Source: Phoronis australis
Taxonomy: Eukaryota > Phoronida > Phoronidae
Direction of reading: 5' to 3'
Assembly (NCBI GenBank): GCA_002633005.1
Contig: NMRA01000171.1
Location: 711,093-775,092 of the forward strand
DNA length: 64,000 nt
The notes beneath the pieces are model-generated. The model made no database searches and had not been told where the DNA came from. It was given only the letters and a program-made list of their open reading frames with translations. Of this stretch, positions 27,901 through 39,900 are shown in pieces; positions within the stretch are counted from its first letter, which is position 1, and the number at the start of each line of letters is the position of its first letter. The translations under genes were made by a program, and so were the position numbers.

Positions 27901-30900
27901 AAAATCGTCTCAAGTCACTGCCTTATTACTCCTATAATCCTATTCTAGTCTTATTACAAACCCCTATATTTTTCATGTTTACTGCGCTCCATCGGGAGGG
28001 TGGATGCCGCCTGCATATGTGGCATATAGTCACCCACCTTTACAGTGTAATCTATTGTAACAGGAGTGCCCTGGACATGATTATGTAAGTGAGATATATG
28101 CGCCCTCTAGTGGTCAAGCTGTGTATTACGTATGGAATTTTCCTATGATGTTGAGTCCTTTGGACATGGCCAAATATGGTCAGAAGCTAGGAGCTATGGG
28201 CCTTGCCCTTCAGATGGTGTCTGATTGGTTGAAATTGTGTACTTAAGCTTTGTCTCTGTCAGACACGAGGAGTCCAGTCGCAGAGTTCAAGAAGCAAACA
28301 TTAACACCTTCACTCACACCAAATTGCAACTGTTCGTGCAGCTTTCGGGCTCCTCCCGAACTTGGTTGCCAATAGTTTAGCCCCATGCAATTCTCGGGCT
28401 CCTCCCGAGCTTGATTGCATCTCACCTTTCGGATCTGAATAACCAAATTGCCCCGTTCTTGCACACACAACTATTAATCAGCGACTGGCTTGCCCGTGTA
28501 TCAGAACTGTATAAATCACAACGCTGCGATACTAAATCATGGAACAACTGGATTGCTTGTAAGTGTGGAATATTGTAGTTATATATTCTTACAATAAACC
28601 TATGTATTATTCACCAACTTTTAGTTTTCAACATCACCCTCAGTCCGCACCGGGCTCGTAAAATCGGGGCGCCTTGGTCGTAGATACCGCCCCCGTTACA
28701 CTATTATGTCTTCTCACATTAGTATGTACTGTATGTTTACTCATATCACGTTTTCCCCCATGTGTTTGTGGGCGCAGGTGGTTACCGACCGGTGCTAATA
28801 GCCTTCGGTGCCGACGATAGACTGAAGACTGGTTCGAGTTTGTCACTTTCTTAATCTCGACCGTACGTTCACATGTTGTCAGAAGTTAGTTTTATTATTA
28901 TGTTCTATTGTTCTGTTTGTGTTCTAGCATATTGGCATGACACCTGAGGTCAGAACAGTGATGATGTAATTTGTTTACCAAAGAATAGTGTGGAACACTC
29001 TAGATTCTCGCATGTGAGTGATTAATGTAATCTGGAACATTCTAGAGCGTAGTATATTTTTATAGAATGACTGGGTAGATTCCGGAAAGTTATAGAATGA
29101 CTTTGAATTGGTGAAAAATTCTAGAACATTGCGTGAGTCTATAAATATCCAAGCACGGGTTTGTGACAGCCTGTGAGTTGAAAGTCAGCTAAAGTGAGTT
29201 GAAAATCAGCTGGTTACAAGAAATTTACAGTTGCGTTGCAGTGAAGAGAATCAGCAGTTACAGCGATAGTCTATAGAGAGCCAGTTACAAAGATAGCAGG
29301 TTACTGAATCGACGTGTGTAACAGTTGCTGAGTGTAAGTGTCTCAGAAGTTCAACACAAGTCAAGGCTTTGCAGCACTGGCTGGAGCATAGAACAAACAT
29401 TACATCAGACGCTTTGTTTGAGTAGACTTGTGAACGTACGTTCGAGACTTACAAAGTGACTAACACGAACCAGTCTTCAGTCTATCGTCGCACCGAAAGC
29501 TATTAGCACCAGTCGGTAACCAATTGCGCCCACCCTCACACAGGGAAAAACGTGGCACTCACTGACATAAAATATGACCTTATATAACTAGCTTCAGAGC
29601 GCGTCTCGCTGCCCTTTCATTGTAACAGTGTAGCGCATCTAACAACAGAAAATTGTTTTGAGGAAACACTCAGTGTAACCAATCTATATTTAGCTGGTGT
29701 AACATAGGGTATGATGCCATTTAGTTATCCTGTATGTATGCTAGGAACCAGTAGATGCATATTATCAGCTGTACAGTATTCATTACGGAAAACTTGTCTA
29801 TTGAGTAATGAATTACACAATGAAGTAGGGTAAATCTTTTCTATGATATAATGGTACCTATCCAAAAGCTGGAAGCAGAATACTCTATAAACAAAAAGAC
29901 TTTCACAGTACAAACTCTCGCGAGTAGTCTCAGAAAATCTCAGGTTCGCATGCTCTAACAATATAGAATGCATGGGTCATGCGCGAGATTTAGCATTGAT
30001 TTCCACAGTTCTATGCTCATAGACTCTATATTCACGCGGCGGACATTAAAATCCAAAGCGAGGCTCACTGCGATAAACAAAGCGGAAATTTACATTGCGT
30101 GAGTTAAATGGCCGGTCTTTGGAGTCCAACCTGAACATTAAATCTTAAAAAATGCGTCAATAATTAACCACAGAGACGTAGAAAATACAGTGAAAGAACT
30201 AGTCAATGCACCAAAAAGTTTTCTGACGAAAGGATATGGTTTTTTTTCCTGAAAACTAGGTTCGAAACACGAAAAGTAAACATGACCAAATTGCGGCGAT
30301 CGTAGTGTTACGGATTAGGTTTCTTCTTATAAATTCTTGATAAGAATGCTTTCTACACGAACCAGGTCATCTGGTCGTATTGTTGACGAGTTGGTGGCTC
30401 ATAGCAATTTGCTGAAATGTGCAATTAGTCTCATCTGGTTTAATTTATTGATCAAGAGTAGGCCTATTAGCTTCAAGCACAGTCTAGGTTCTGGTAAGGT
30501 AGGCACTACCGGGACTAACAGTTGATTTGTCATTGATCTGAAATAATATTTGATGTTATTAAATATATATTTTGATTACGATAAAAAGCTACTAGGCTCG
30601 CAATTGAAAATAAAAATTGTATGACCATCAATTCTGCTTTCTTGGTTTTAATAATTACGTCTATTTCGTATGTGATATTTTTCAAATATCAATCTCGACA
30701 AAGTTGAATTTTAAAATTAAAAACCTAATTCTTTCGTCCAAAGCATAACCTCGTTTTAGAGCTCAAATTCAGTTAACTGGACAGAACACAATGGCGGATT
30801 TAGAGGGGAGCCATGGGGCTATGCCCCAGCCTCCCTAAATTCTCCCAGATTCCATTTGGCAATTCAGGAGCGCAGATTTCTGACGGGCAAAATCCTGGCT

Positions 30901-33900
30901 AATACTCTGCCTTGCCCCCCCCCATAACTCAAAGTCCTGGATCCCACCTGGAACAAGCATAGTTATCATGTTTCTTCAGAGGCCTCGTTCATATCGAAGG
31001 GGAAAGTTGCCTCGTGTGTCAGCCTTCTGAGATCGAGGGAAACGTTTCGCCGAGTGACGGGTCAGTGAAAACTGACCTCCCGATCACCATCAATAGCATC
31101 CCGCCCTTTTGCAAGCTCTCGTAGCTCTGTCTCAAGTAGCATTTTCAGTGACTGATCTAGGATACAATATAGGCCTNTCCTCGGAGAAGCGGGCAAAGTG
31201 CGATTGTATGCACGCAGGCGGCCCGGAAGTTGCGGGCGCCGAGGATGTATACCTTCTGCTTAGGAAATCTGTCGTTGGACTAAAAGAAAATAAAACGGAA
31301 CGTGTTTCCCCCCCTCATCCGCAACGCGGTCCTAGCTCGAACTCAGTTCAAGTTTCCTCCCGCTTCACGTTGTCACCTCTGTGGTCACAGGTGATTTGAA
31401 CCGGCGTTGGAGAGAAATTTTCCAATCACAAAGGGGATTTTTAGGCCTTGTGGTCGGGAATTTCGCGTCATTTTTCAATATTTTTGAGAGGGGAATAGGG
31501 CCGATATTTGGCCCCAAAACTGAGAGATTGAGGGCCCTGTCCTTTTTGTAAAGAAAAATGCATCGCGCTTCAACCCGTTGTCATGAAAACACAGCCAGAC
31601 TGACCGAAGATTCTCCGGTCCTCGTTGCTATGGCGGCATCCAGTCCGAGATGCGACAAATTATGATTCGAAAACAGTAATGAATTTTACACGGACACATT
31701 TTCCTTCGTCGCGGCGTCTGGAAAGGACCCAACGCTTTCGAATCCCAACGTCCTTAGGGATTGTAAAACAGAGTGTCCGTATTTTTACTCTGCGCGTGTA
31801 AGCGCAGAGTACTGTTATTCCTGGGTTTTCTTCCATTTTATTCTTCTTATTACTCTGCGCGTGTAAGCGCAGAGCACTGTTGTTCCTGGGTTTTCTTCAA
31901 TTTTATTCTTCTTATTACTCTGCGCGTGTAAGCGCAGAGTACTGTTGTTCCTTATTCATATTCTTATTCTTATTCTTATTCTTCTTATTCTTATTCTTAT
32001 TCTTCTTCCGACCAATTTTGAGGCTTAATAACTCCAAATTGGGTGCAGGTACGTTCTTTAAATTCAGCATATGACTTTTGATTGGTTATATAATCATGTT
32101 CCATATTGCACCGGAAGAGGTCGTTTGGTGCAAAGGTCATATAATTTTCAAAATGCTACTCCTCCTTCAGTTTTAAAGCTATCTTTTTCAAATTCGGTGC
32201 ATAGGTATAAGTCAACATGACAATTTTAAAAATTACTTTTCTAAGTAATCGGGTCATCCAATCAGGTAAAATAGGTCAAAGGTTATTAGGTGCAAACTAA
32301 AATTTTGAGCTAGACACTTCAAATTGACAGGTCTGATTGCCACAGGTAAATCAAATCGGAATCCAAGGTTTTAGGTCATTTAGTGCAAACATGGGGTCAT
32401 TAGGTGCATTTTTCTTCTGAAAATTGACCTTTTCAATCAACAAGTATTCTGATGTGTCAACCGTTAGACAATTGTGATTCTCAGCGTTAAACACATTTTC
32501 CATGGGTGTCAGAATATAGTCTGACAGTATTATTAGTTGTATTGTTTTGTTTTGTTATTCAGTTTGATTGGCATGACCCCTGAGTTAAGTACAATGATGA
32601 TGTAATTTGTTTACTACAGAATGGTATGGAACTTTCTAGAAGACTGAGGTCAGAACAGTGATGATGTAATTTGTTTACTACAGTATTGTCTGGAATATTC
32701 TAGAGACTAGTACATGTTTGTAGAATGGTTGGGTAGATTCAGAAAAGTACTAGAATGTGCTTGAATTGATGAAAATTTCCAGAACAATGCATTAGGCTAT
32801 AAATACACAAGCACGGGTTTGTGTTAGTTAGTTGAGTCCAAGAAGATCAAGTCAGTTCACGAGAAGAACAAGTCAGATCAAGAAAGTTAATCAGAACTAC
32901 AGTTGAGTTGCATTGAAGAGAATCAGCAGTTACAGCGTTAGTCAATAGAGAGCCAGCTATAGAGACAGCAGGTTATTGAATGGACGAGTGTAACAGTTGC
33001 TGAACGTGTCTCAGAAGTTCATCACAAGTCAAGGCTTCGCAGCACTGGCTGGAGCATAAACAGACATCACGTCGGACGTTTTGTTTGAGTAGGCTTGTGA
33101 ACGTACGGTCGGGATTAATAAAGGATTAACTCGAACCAGTCTTCAGTCAATCTTCGCACCGAAAGCTATTAGCACCAGTCTGTAACAACCTGCGCCCACC
33201 CACACACGGGGGAAAACGTGACAATAGGCTTTGCAATAATTCTCCTAAAGATGCTTAAAATGCACCGGATAAGGTCAATTAGTGCAAAGGTCATGTAACG
33301 TTGAAAATGTTATATCTCTTACGTTTTTCAAGGAATTCTTTTCAATTTGAGCAAACTGGTGTACGTCAACATGCCAATTGAATACCCTACTTTACTTCGC
33401 AATAGGCCTAACCAATCACAAAAAATAGGCCAAAGGTCATTGGGTGCAAACTAAAATTTTGAGCTAGAGACTTCAAAATTACATATCTGTTTACTAAATG
33501 CGATTGAGTTTGAATTCTAAATATTTGGATCATTTGGTGCACCCACGGGGTCATTAGGTGCATTTTACTTCTGAAAGTTTGACCAATTCATTCATGTTGT
33601 ATTCTTAAGTGCTTAAAGCAAAACATCGATGATTCTTAGCGTTAACCACACTTTAAATTGGTTTTACAATTATTCCTTCAACGGGGTTCATAATGCACCG
33701 GAAGAGGTCAGTTAGTGGAAAGGTCATCTAAAACATTAACAAGTAATTACTCCTACAATTTTAAAGAATTCCTTTTCATATTTGTAAACGGGTTGCTGTC
33801 AGTAACTTCCCATAACAATTCCTTTAATATGCACGCGCAGAGTCCATTATTGTCACGCCGTGACAATAATCTTTCTAGTTCTTCTTATTCTTCTTCCGAC

Positions 33901-36900
33901 CAAGTTTGAGGCTTAATAACTCCAAATTGGAAGCAGGTACAGTCTTTAAATTCAGCATATGACTTTTGACAGTACATGAATTTTGATTAGTTATATAATC
34001 ATATTCCATAATGCACCGGAAAAGGTCATTTGGTGCAAAGGTCATTTAATTTTCAAAATGCTACTCCTTCTTTATTTTAAAAGCTACTCTTTTCAAATTT
34101 GGTACACAGGTATAAGTCAATAAGGCAGTTTAAAAAATACTTTTCTAAGTAATCGGGTCATCCAATCTTCGCACCGAAAGCTATTAGCACCGGTGTGTAA
34201 CAACCTGCGCCCACCCACACACGGGGGAAAACGTGACAATAGGCTTTGCAATAATTCTCCTAAAGATGCTTAAAATGCAGCGGATAAGGTTAATTAGTGC
34301 AAAGGTCATGTAACGGTCAAAATGTTATATCGCTTACGTTTTTCAAGGAATTCTTTTCAATTTCAGCACACTGGTGTATGTCAACATACCAATTGAACAA
34401 CCTACTTAACTACGCAAAAGGCCTAACCAATCAGAAAAAATATGTCAAAGGACATTGAGTGCAAAATTAAAAATTTGAGCTAGAGATTTCAAAATTACAT
34501 ACCTGGTATCTGTTTACTAAATGCGATTGAGCTTGAATTCTAAATATTTGGGTCATTTGGTGCACCCATGGGGTCATTAGGTGCATTTTACTTCTGAAAG
34601 TTTGACCAATTCATTCATGTTGTATTCTTAAGTGCTTAAAGCAAAACATCTATGATTCTTAGCGTTAACCACACTTTAAATTGGTTTTACAATCATTCCC
34701 TCAACGGGGTTCATAATGCACCGGAGAGGTCAGTTAGTGGAAAGGTCATCAAAACATTAACAAGTAATTACTCCTACAATTTTAAAGAATTCCTTTTCAT
34801 ATTGGTAAACGGGTTGCTGTCAGTAACTTCCCATAACAATTCCTTTAATACGCACGTGCAGAGTCCATTATTGTCACGCCGTGACAATAATCTTTCTAGT
34901 TCTTCTTATTCTTCTTCCGACCAAGTTTGAGGCTTAATAACTCCAAATTGGAAGCAGGTACAGTTTTTAAATTCAGCATATGACTTTTGACAGTACATAA
35001 ATTTTGATTCGTTATATAATCATATTCCATATAATGCACCGGAAGAGATCATTTGGTGCAAAGGTCATTTAATTTTCAAAATGCTACTCCTTCTTTATTT
35101 TAAAAGCTACTCTTTTCAAATTCGGCACACAAGTATAAGTCAATAAGGCAATTTAAAAAAATACTTTTCTAAGTAATCGGGTCATCCAATCAGGTAAAAC
35201 AGGTTTAATGTCATTAGGTGCAAACTAAAATTTTGAGCTAGACACTTCAAATTGACAGGTCTGATTGGCACAGGTATATCTATTGGGAATCCAAAGTTTC
35301 AGGTCATTTAGTGCAAACATGGGGTCATTAGGTGCATTTTTCTTCTGAAAATTTGACCTTTTCATTATCCAAGTATACTGATGTGTAAAACGTTAGACAA
35401 GTGTGATTCTCAGCATTAAACACATTTTTTTCATGGGCTTTGCAATAATTCTCCTAAAGACGCTTATAATGCACCGGATAGGGTCAATTAGTGCAAAGGT
35501 CATCTAACGTTCAAAATGTTGTATCTCTTATGTTTTTCAAGGAATTCTTTTCAATTTCAGCACACTAGTGTAAGTCAACATGCCAATTGAACAACCTACT
35601 TAACTTCGCATAAGGCCTAACCAATCAGAAAAAATAGGTCTAAGGTCATTGGGTGCAAAATTAAAATTTTGAGCTAGAGACTTCAAAATTATATATCAGT
35701 TCCTTTCTCATTGACCGCATTTGTCATGAATTGCCTTGTATACTCCCAAACAATTATCATTTCGTGGAACTATTTCTATGATTTCAGGTTGACTTCGTGA
35801 TTAGAGGGTGCTGTATTTGTAAAACAAAATCAATAGCGATGCATACTAAAACGTAAATTTCCACATGCTTGAAAACACTATGCAAATAGTTTCAAGCACC
35901 TAAAGTGAGTTGGGGGTTGACATTCGCTTGAGACTAGCGAATGGCGGAAGAGAACACCTAATACTAGTGGTTTAGCCACGATCGAGGAATGATAAACAAA
36001 TGTATCTTCTAAATGAAAACATGAAAAGAAAACATCTGCGGGTAGCACGTGTGTTGTATAATGTCTTTTTACAGAATGGAAGACCAGGAATTTTGACTAT
36101 GTGTGAATATTGTCATGCTGCAGTGCGTGAGAAAAGAACTTTGTTTATGGACAAAGAACTGTTGTTACGAACTGTTCAAAGCGCTTAACGAGAAAAGAAC
36201 TGGGTTATTAAGAACCGAACTAAGGTTGATAAGAAGAGAACGACAACTTGTAAGACAAAATGAGTCACCGAAGAAAGGAAGTTGTAAACGAAAACATCCG
36301 TGTGTGCTGTGAAAGTGGAAGGTTGGCCGCCTTCCACCTTCAGCAAATAAAAGTAGGATTCGAGATCAGTCCATGGTTAGAGACAGCCGTATGGGCTATT
36401 CAAAGCTGCGTTTTGTCCTGCTTAACTGGATAAAAATTGAAATCGAATTACCGGGTAGGTCTTTTACACTAAAAAATCGGTCTCATAATATTCGTTACAG
36501 TAAAATGATTCTATTTCCTCTACCAACTCTAGTCACAGGCAATTCGTAATTGCACCATTTCGCATTCTAAAATGTAGGGTTGGCCAAACCCAATAAACTC
36601 TGAAGGGTTTTCTTGGGTTGCTGGTAGTTTAGAAGTTCTTGTTTGTAATAGAAATAGAAACCTATCAGGGTACAGAATGATATGAAACCAGTTCCATCTT
36701 CGCTACTCCGTCAACTAAACTAGGCGAATCCCAGCTTAAGATAATGTATCTTGTCGCGCTAATGTTCTCTATTTGTCGTCGGTCGCCTATTTGAAAAATT
36801 CAGCGTTCTTACCTGGAATCACGAATGACTTCATCATCTTAAACATTGCTCTTCCATCGTTGATGTCGGTTATGTTGTAATCTCCACTCTTGTTCAAGGC

Positions 36901-39900
36901 CAGCATGTACATGTACACAGCGTCGTACAAAAATGGGGAAAATCGAGAGGCCTAAAATAAATACAAATATACATGTAATGTAAAATCATGGGAAAGAGGA
37001 CATGATGTTGACAAACAAAGCAATACCTTGTTGTATCCTGTCGACGACTTGACATTGTGAAGCGTCGATCATGATCACACAAGAGGTAGAACAAAATTTA
37101 TCTTCTTGATAATTATCTTTTCTATTTCATTCGTCCAAAAATTCATGAAAATTAGTTTTATTTGATCAAATAGCTTTTATACAAAATCTATGGAAATTAA
37201 GAAGAAATACAAAATGAGATGAAGAGTTGTGGAATGTCATTAAACCAACTCACGCATGCAGGTGTCCGTCCCCCTGAGTCATAATCAGGCCCGGGTGATT
37301 AGTGCACACCACTGACATTTACAGATATGATGACTTTAGTTGGAACTGTCTTCCAATACTATTGTTAACATTGGTTTGTCGCAGGTAATCCAAATAATCA
37401 AACAAAACAGTATTTCTGAATAACGACATACCGAAAGACCATTGTCCTTGGCGTAAGTGTTACTCCACGGAGGATCAGCCATTCGGAGAGGTACTTGCTT
37501 CTTGAAATCTTTCGTGAAGCGAGAGGTGGAATCCACAAATGTTACCTGAAAAAGTGTGATGAGGTTGACACAAAACTCGTATATTTGAGCTTGGAAGGAA
37601 AGCTTTTTTGAACCAAAACAACCACGTTGCCAATACGGGTCGGGCTTATCTCTCCAATGCCTTTCTTAACTCTCGCTAATGGACAAATTAAATAATTTCT
37701 GTCACAGTGTTATATATTTCTGGAGAGAGTTGGGTGAGTTTTACTTTACGATAAAAGAGAAACAGACTAATACAAAGACGTTCGCTTACCAAAAATGCAG
37801 CCATGTACGCAAGGCGGGCTTCTTCATCCATGGAGTCACCCCTGTACCAAGGCTTGAGAGACCCTGTGTAGTATGTTCGCGGAATAAAAAACGCGTATTC
37901 CCCGTCCGTCATACCAAGCGCTTTCGCTCGCAATAGAATCTTTCTTTCTTCGTCGTCTAGTCCACAGAGAGCAATAACTGCAAAAAGACAGGGTTCTACG
38001 GTTCCCAGATGCTCCCTGACACTTGTAACATTAACGCGGGTTTTGTTTAATCATAGATATGACACAAAAAACTCAAAAAAGTTAGTGACGCGACTTGTAA
38101 CGCAATCGGACGTAACGTATATTAATACATTGAGCACGGTCTTTAATGTTATTGCTGCATAATAACCATTCACTACGTAAGTCACCACTAGCGCTTATTA
38201 TTTTACTAGTGTGGGACACTAAACCCTGAACGTGAAGTAGTTCTCTTAGTTTTATGGCTGAGTACACTGTATTGTGAGCCAGTAACCAACTTGGTGACAC
38301 TCTGGCAGATCTCAGTTTGACGCTACTGATTGCACAAAATATAAAACGTGTAAATATAGATTATTACATGGCGAAGTCGTTATCCCCCGTTATCTAGAGC
38401 CCGAGTGGATTTTGGAGAATTCTCCAAAATCCACGAGGGCTCTAGATAAGGGGGATAACGACTGAGAACATGTAATAATCTATTTATACCACATACTAAA
38501 CGAGAAACATTGCAATGAATCGATCTACCTTTCTCGATTCGCCTCGGCTTTGTAACTACGTTCTATGTCAGAGGCCCGGGGTCGGAGGTCGTGACCTTTT
38601 AAGAAAAGCCGAGCTATTTTTGTCAAGTAATGCTTATACTCAAAACCAATTGGAAATTTAAACAAAATAGAAATGAAGTGAATCTCTAAATTAAGGTTAA
38701 GCAACTATTATAGCTTAAAACACGTTTTTTTTTCACGCTAAGTTTCGACCGGGAAATTATCGTCTGCTAAAGTAGGTTACCACTGGTAACTGAATATAAT
38801 TCTAAAGTCAAAGATCCTGACGACACGATACTTGCATTCAAACTGGAGATCGGTGATTTACAAGTAAGAGGACACGAGAGAAAATTTTCACTGAATTAAG
38901 ATATCATTTTCATGGAAATTATGTGTCTTATTTTTCGTAACGTATAAGTACAGTACAATGCGGTTTGTTGAACGTGCGATTATTGCGCGTGGTCATTTAA
39001 GTATTCTATTTTCACTCTTGATGACGTCAGTCGCTGCATGGTGCAGTGGCAAAGTCGGCGACCAGCAATTCCAGGGTCCCGGGTTCGACTCCGTCCTCGG
39101 TTTCCCGCCAAATCGTTATCTCACTAGCGAGATAACTTTATGGGTTATTACACGGTTGTATCTACCATTTGACGCTAATATTGTAGTATAGTAAGCATTA
39201 TACCACAATATTAGCGTCAAATGACAGATACAACCGTGTAATAACCCATAAAGACAGAACAATTTCCTGAACCCCCTCCCGACCTTCCCCATTCGATGCT
39301 ATGCGCATCTACAATCGTGTTTTGCGCAAATGTTTCCCCTTGTGATATCCTAGATCCGTCACTGTGGTGAAAAGCCCTCCGGTAGAACTTCAGCTCTGTT
39401 TACAGAGCTGGGTATATTGTAGCCAGCCAGCTAGCTGCATGAAGACTATCGTCAAAATATATTAAGTATACAGCTTTGTACCAAGGCTAGGAAAACTGGC
39501 TAGTCTCTGTAATAACAATATCAGCTCACAGGCCTACGTGGCGCGGAAAGTGCTGACGTGTCACTAAATTAGCTTGTTTCGTTTCCACATACGTGTGCTG
39601 TTCAACAAAATACAGCACTTTTGCACGTACCTCTAGCTCGCTGTTTCAATCTGTTAAGATATACATCGATGGCCTTCGTCGACAGTTTATCCGGATTGTA
39701 CTGTATAAACTCTGATAATGTGTACGTATGACGCGTTGACATAAGAATAAACTCCCTCTGTATAGTCGAGGCAACGTACTTGCAGACGGGAATGTCACCG
39801 TCTCCTGAAAAGGCGGACCAATAGTCTTTGCAGGAAGAAGAAATGCTTAGTATTCAATTGTCATCGTGATTAATTTTTGTCATGTTCGTCGTCATCAACA

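Larger units (their letters stand above)
31787..35697 (+). mobile_element. Helentron/DINE-like non-autonomous element array, copy A
   Basis: Begins with three tandem 65-bp units (31787, 31852, 31917), each starting ACTCTGCGCGTGTAAG and CGCAGAGT (a hairpin). Then comes a TTCTTA microsatellite, a core of diverged ~430 bp repeats, and a 3' end made of CACGCGCAGAGT (33832-33843, the inverse of the 5' terminus) plus a 25-bp palindrome, ATTATTGTCACG-C-CGTGACAATAAT (33846-33870). The core and 3' end are repeated (palindrome again at 34867-34891), then a third core runs to 35697 and is truncated. Subterminal inverted repeats, a microsatellite, core tandem repeats and a 3' palindrome are the known plan of DINE-1/HINE elements. 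No Rep-helicase is present. Confidence 0.65.

Noticed and set aside
31787-35697. CRISPR-like or bacterial repeat array
   Set aside because: Units are long, diverged and in an intron of an animal gene; the structure fits a transposable element.
36000-36312. Basic plus-strand frames as a small gene
   Set aside because: No recognisable domain and no splice or promoter context.
39020-39105. Functional tRNA gene
   Set aside because: A and B boxes are present but no closed acceptor stem or clear anticodon arm; better seen as a SINE head.
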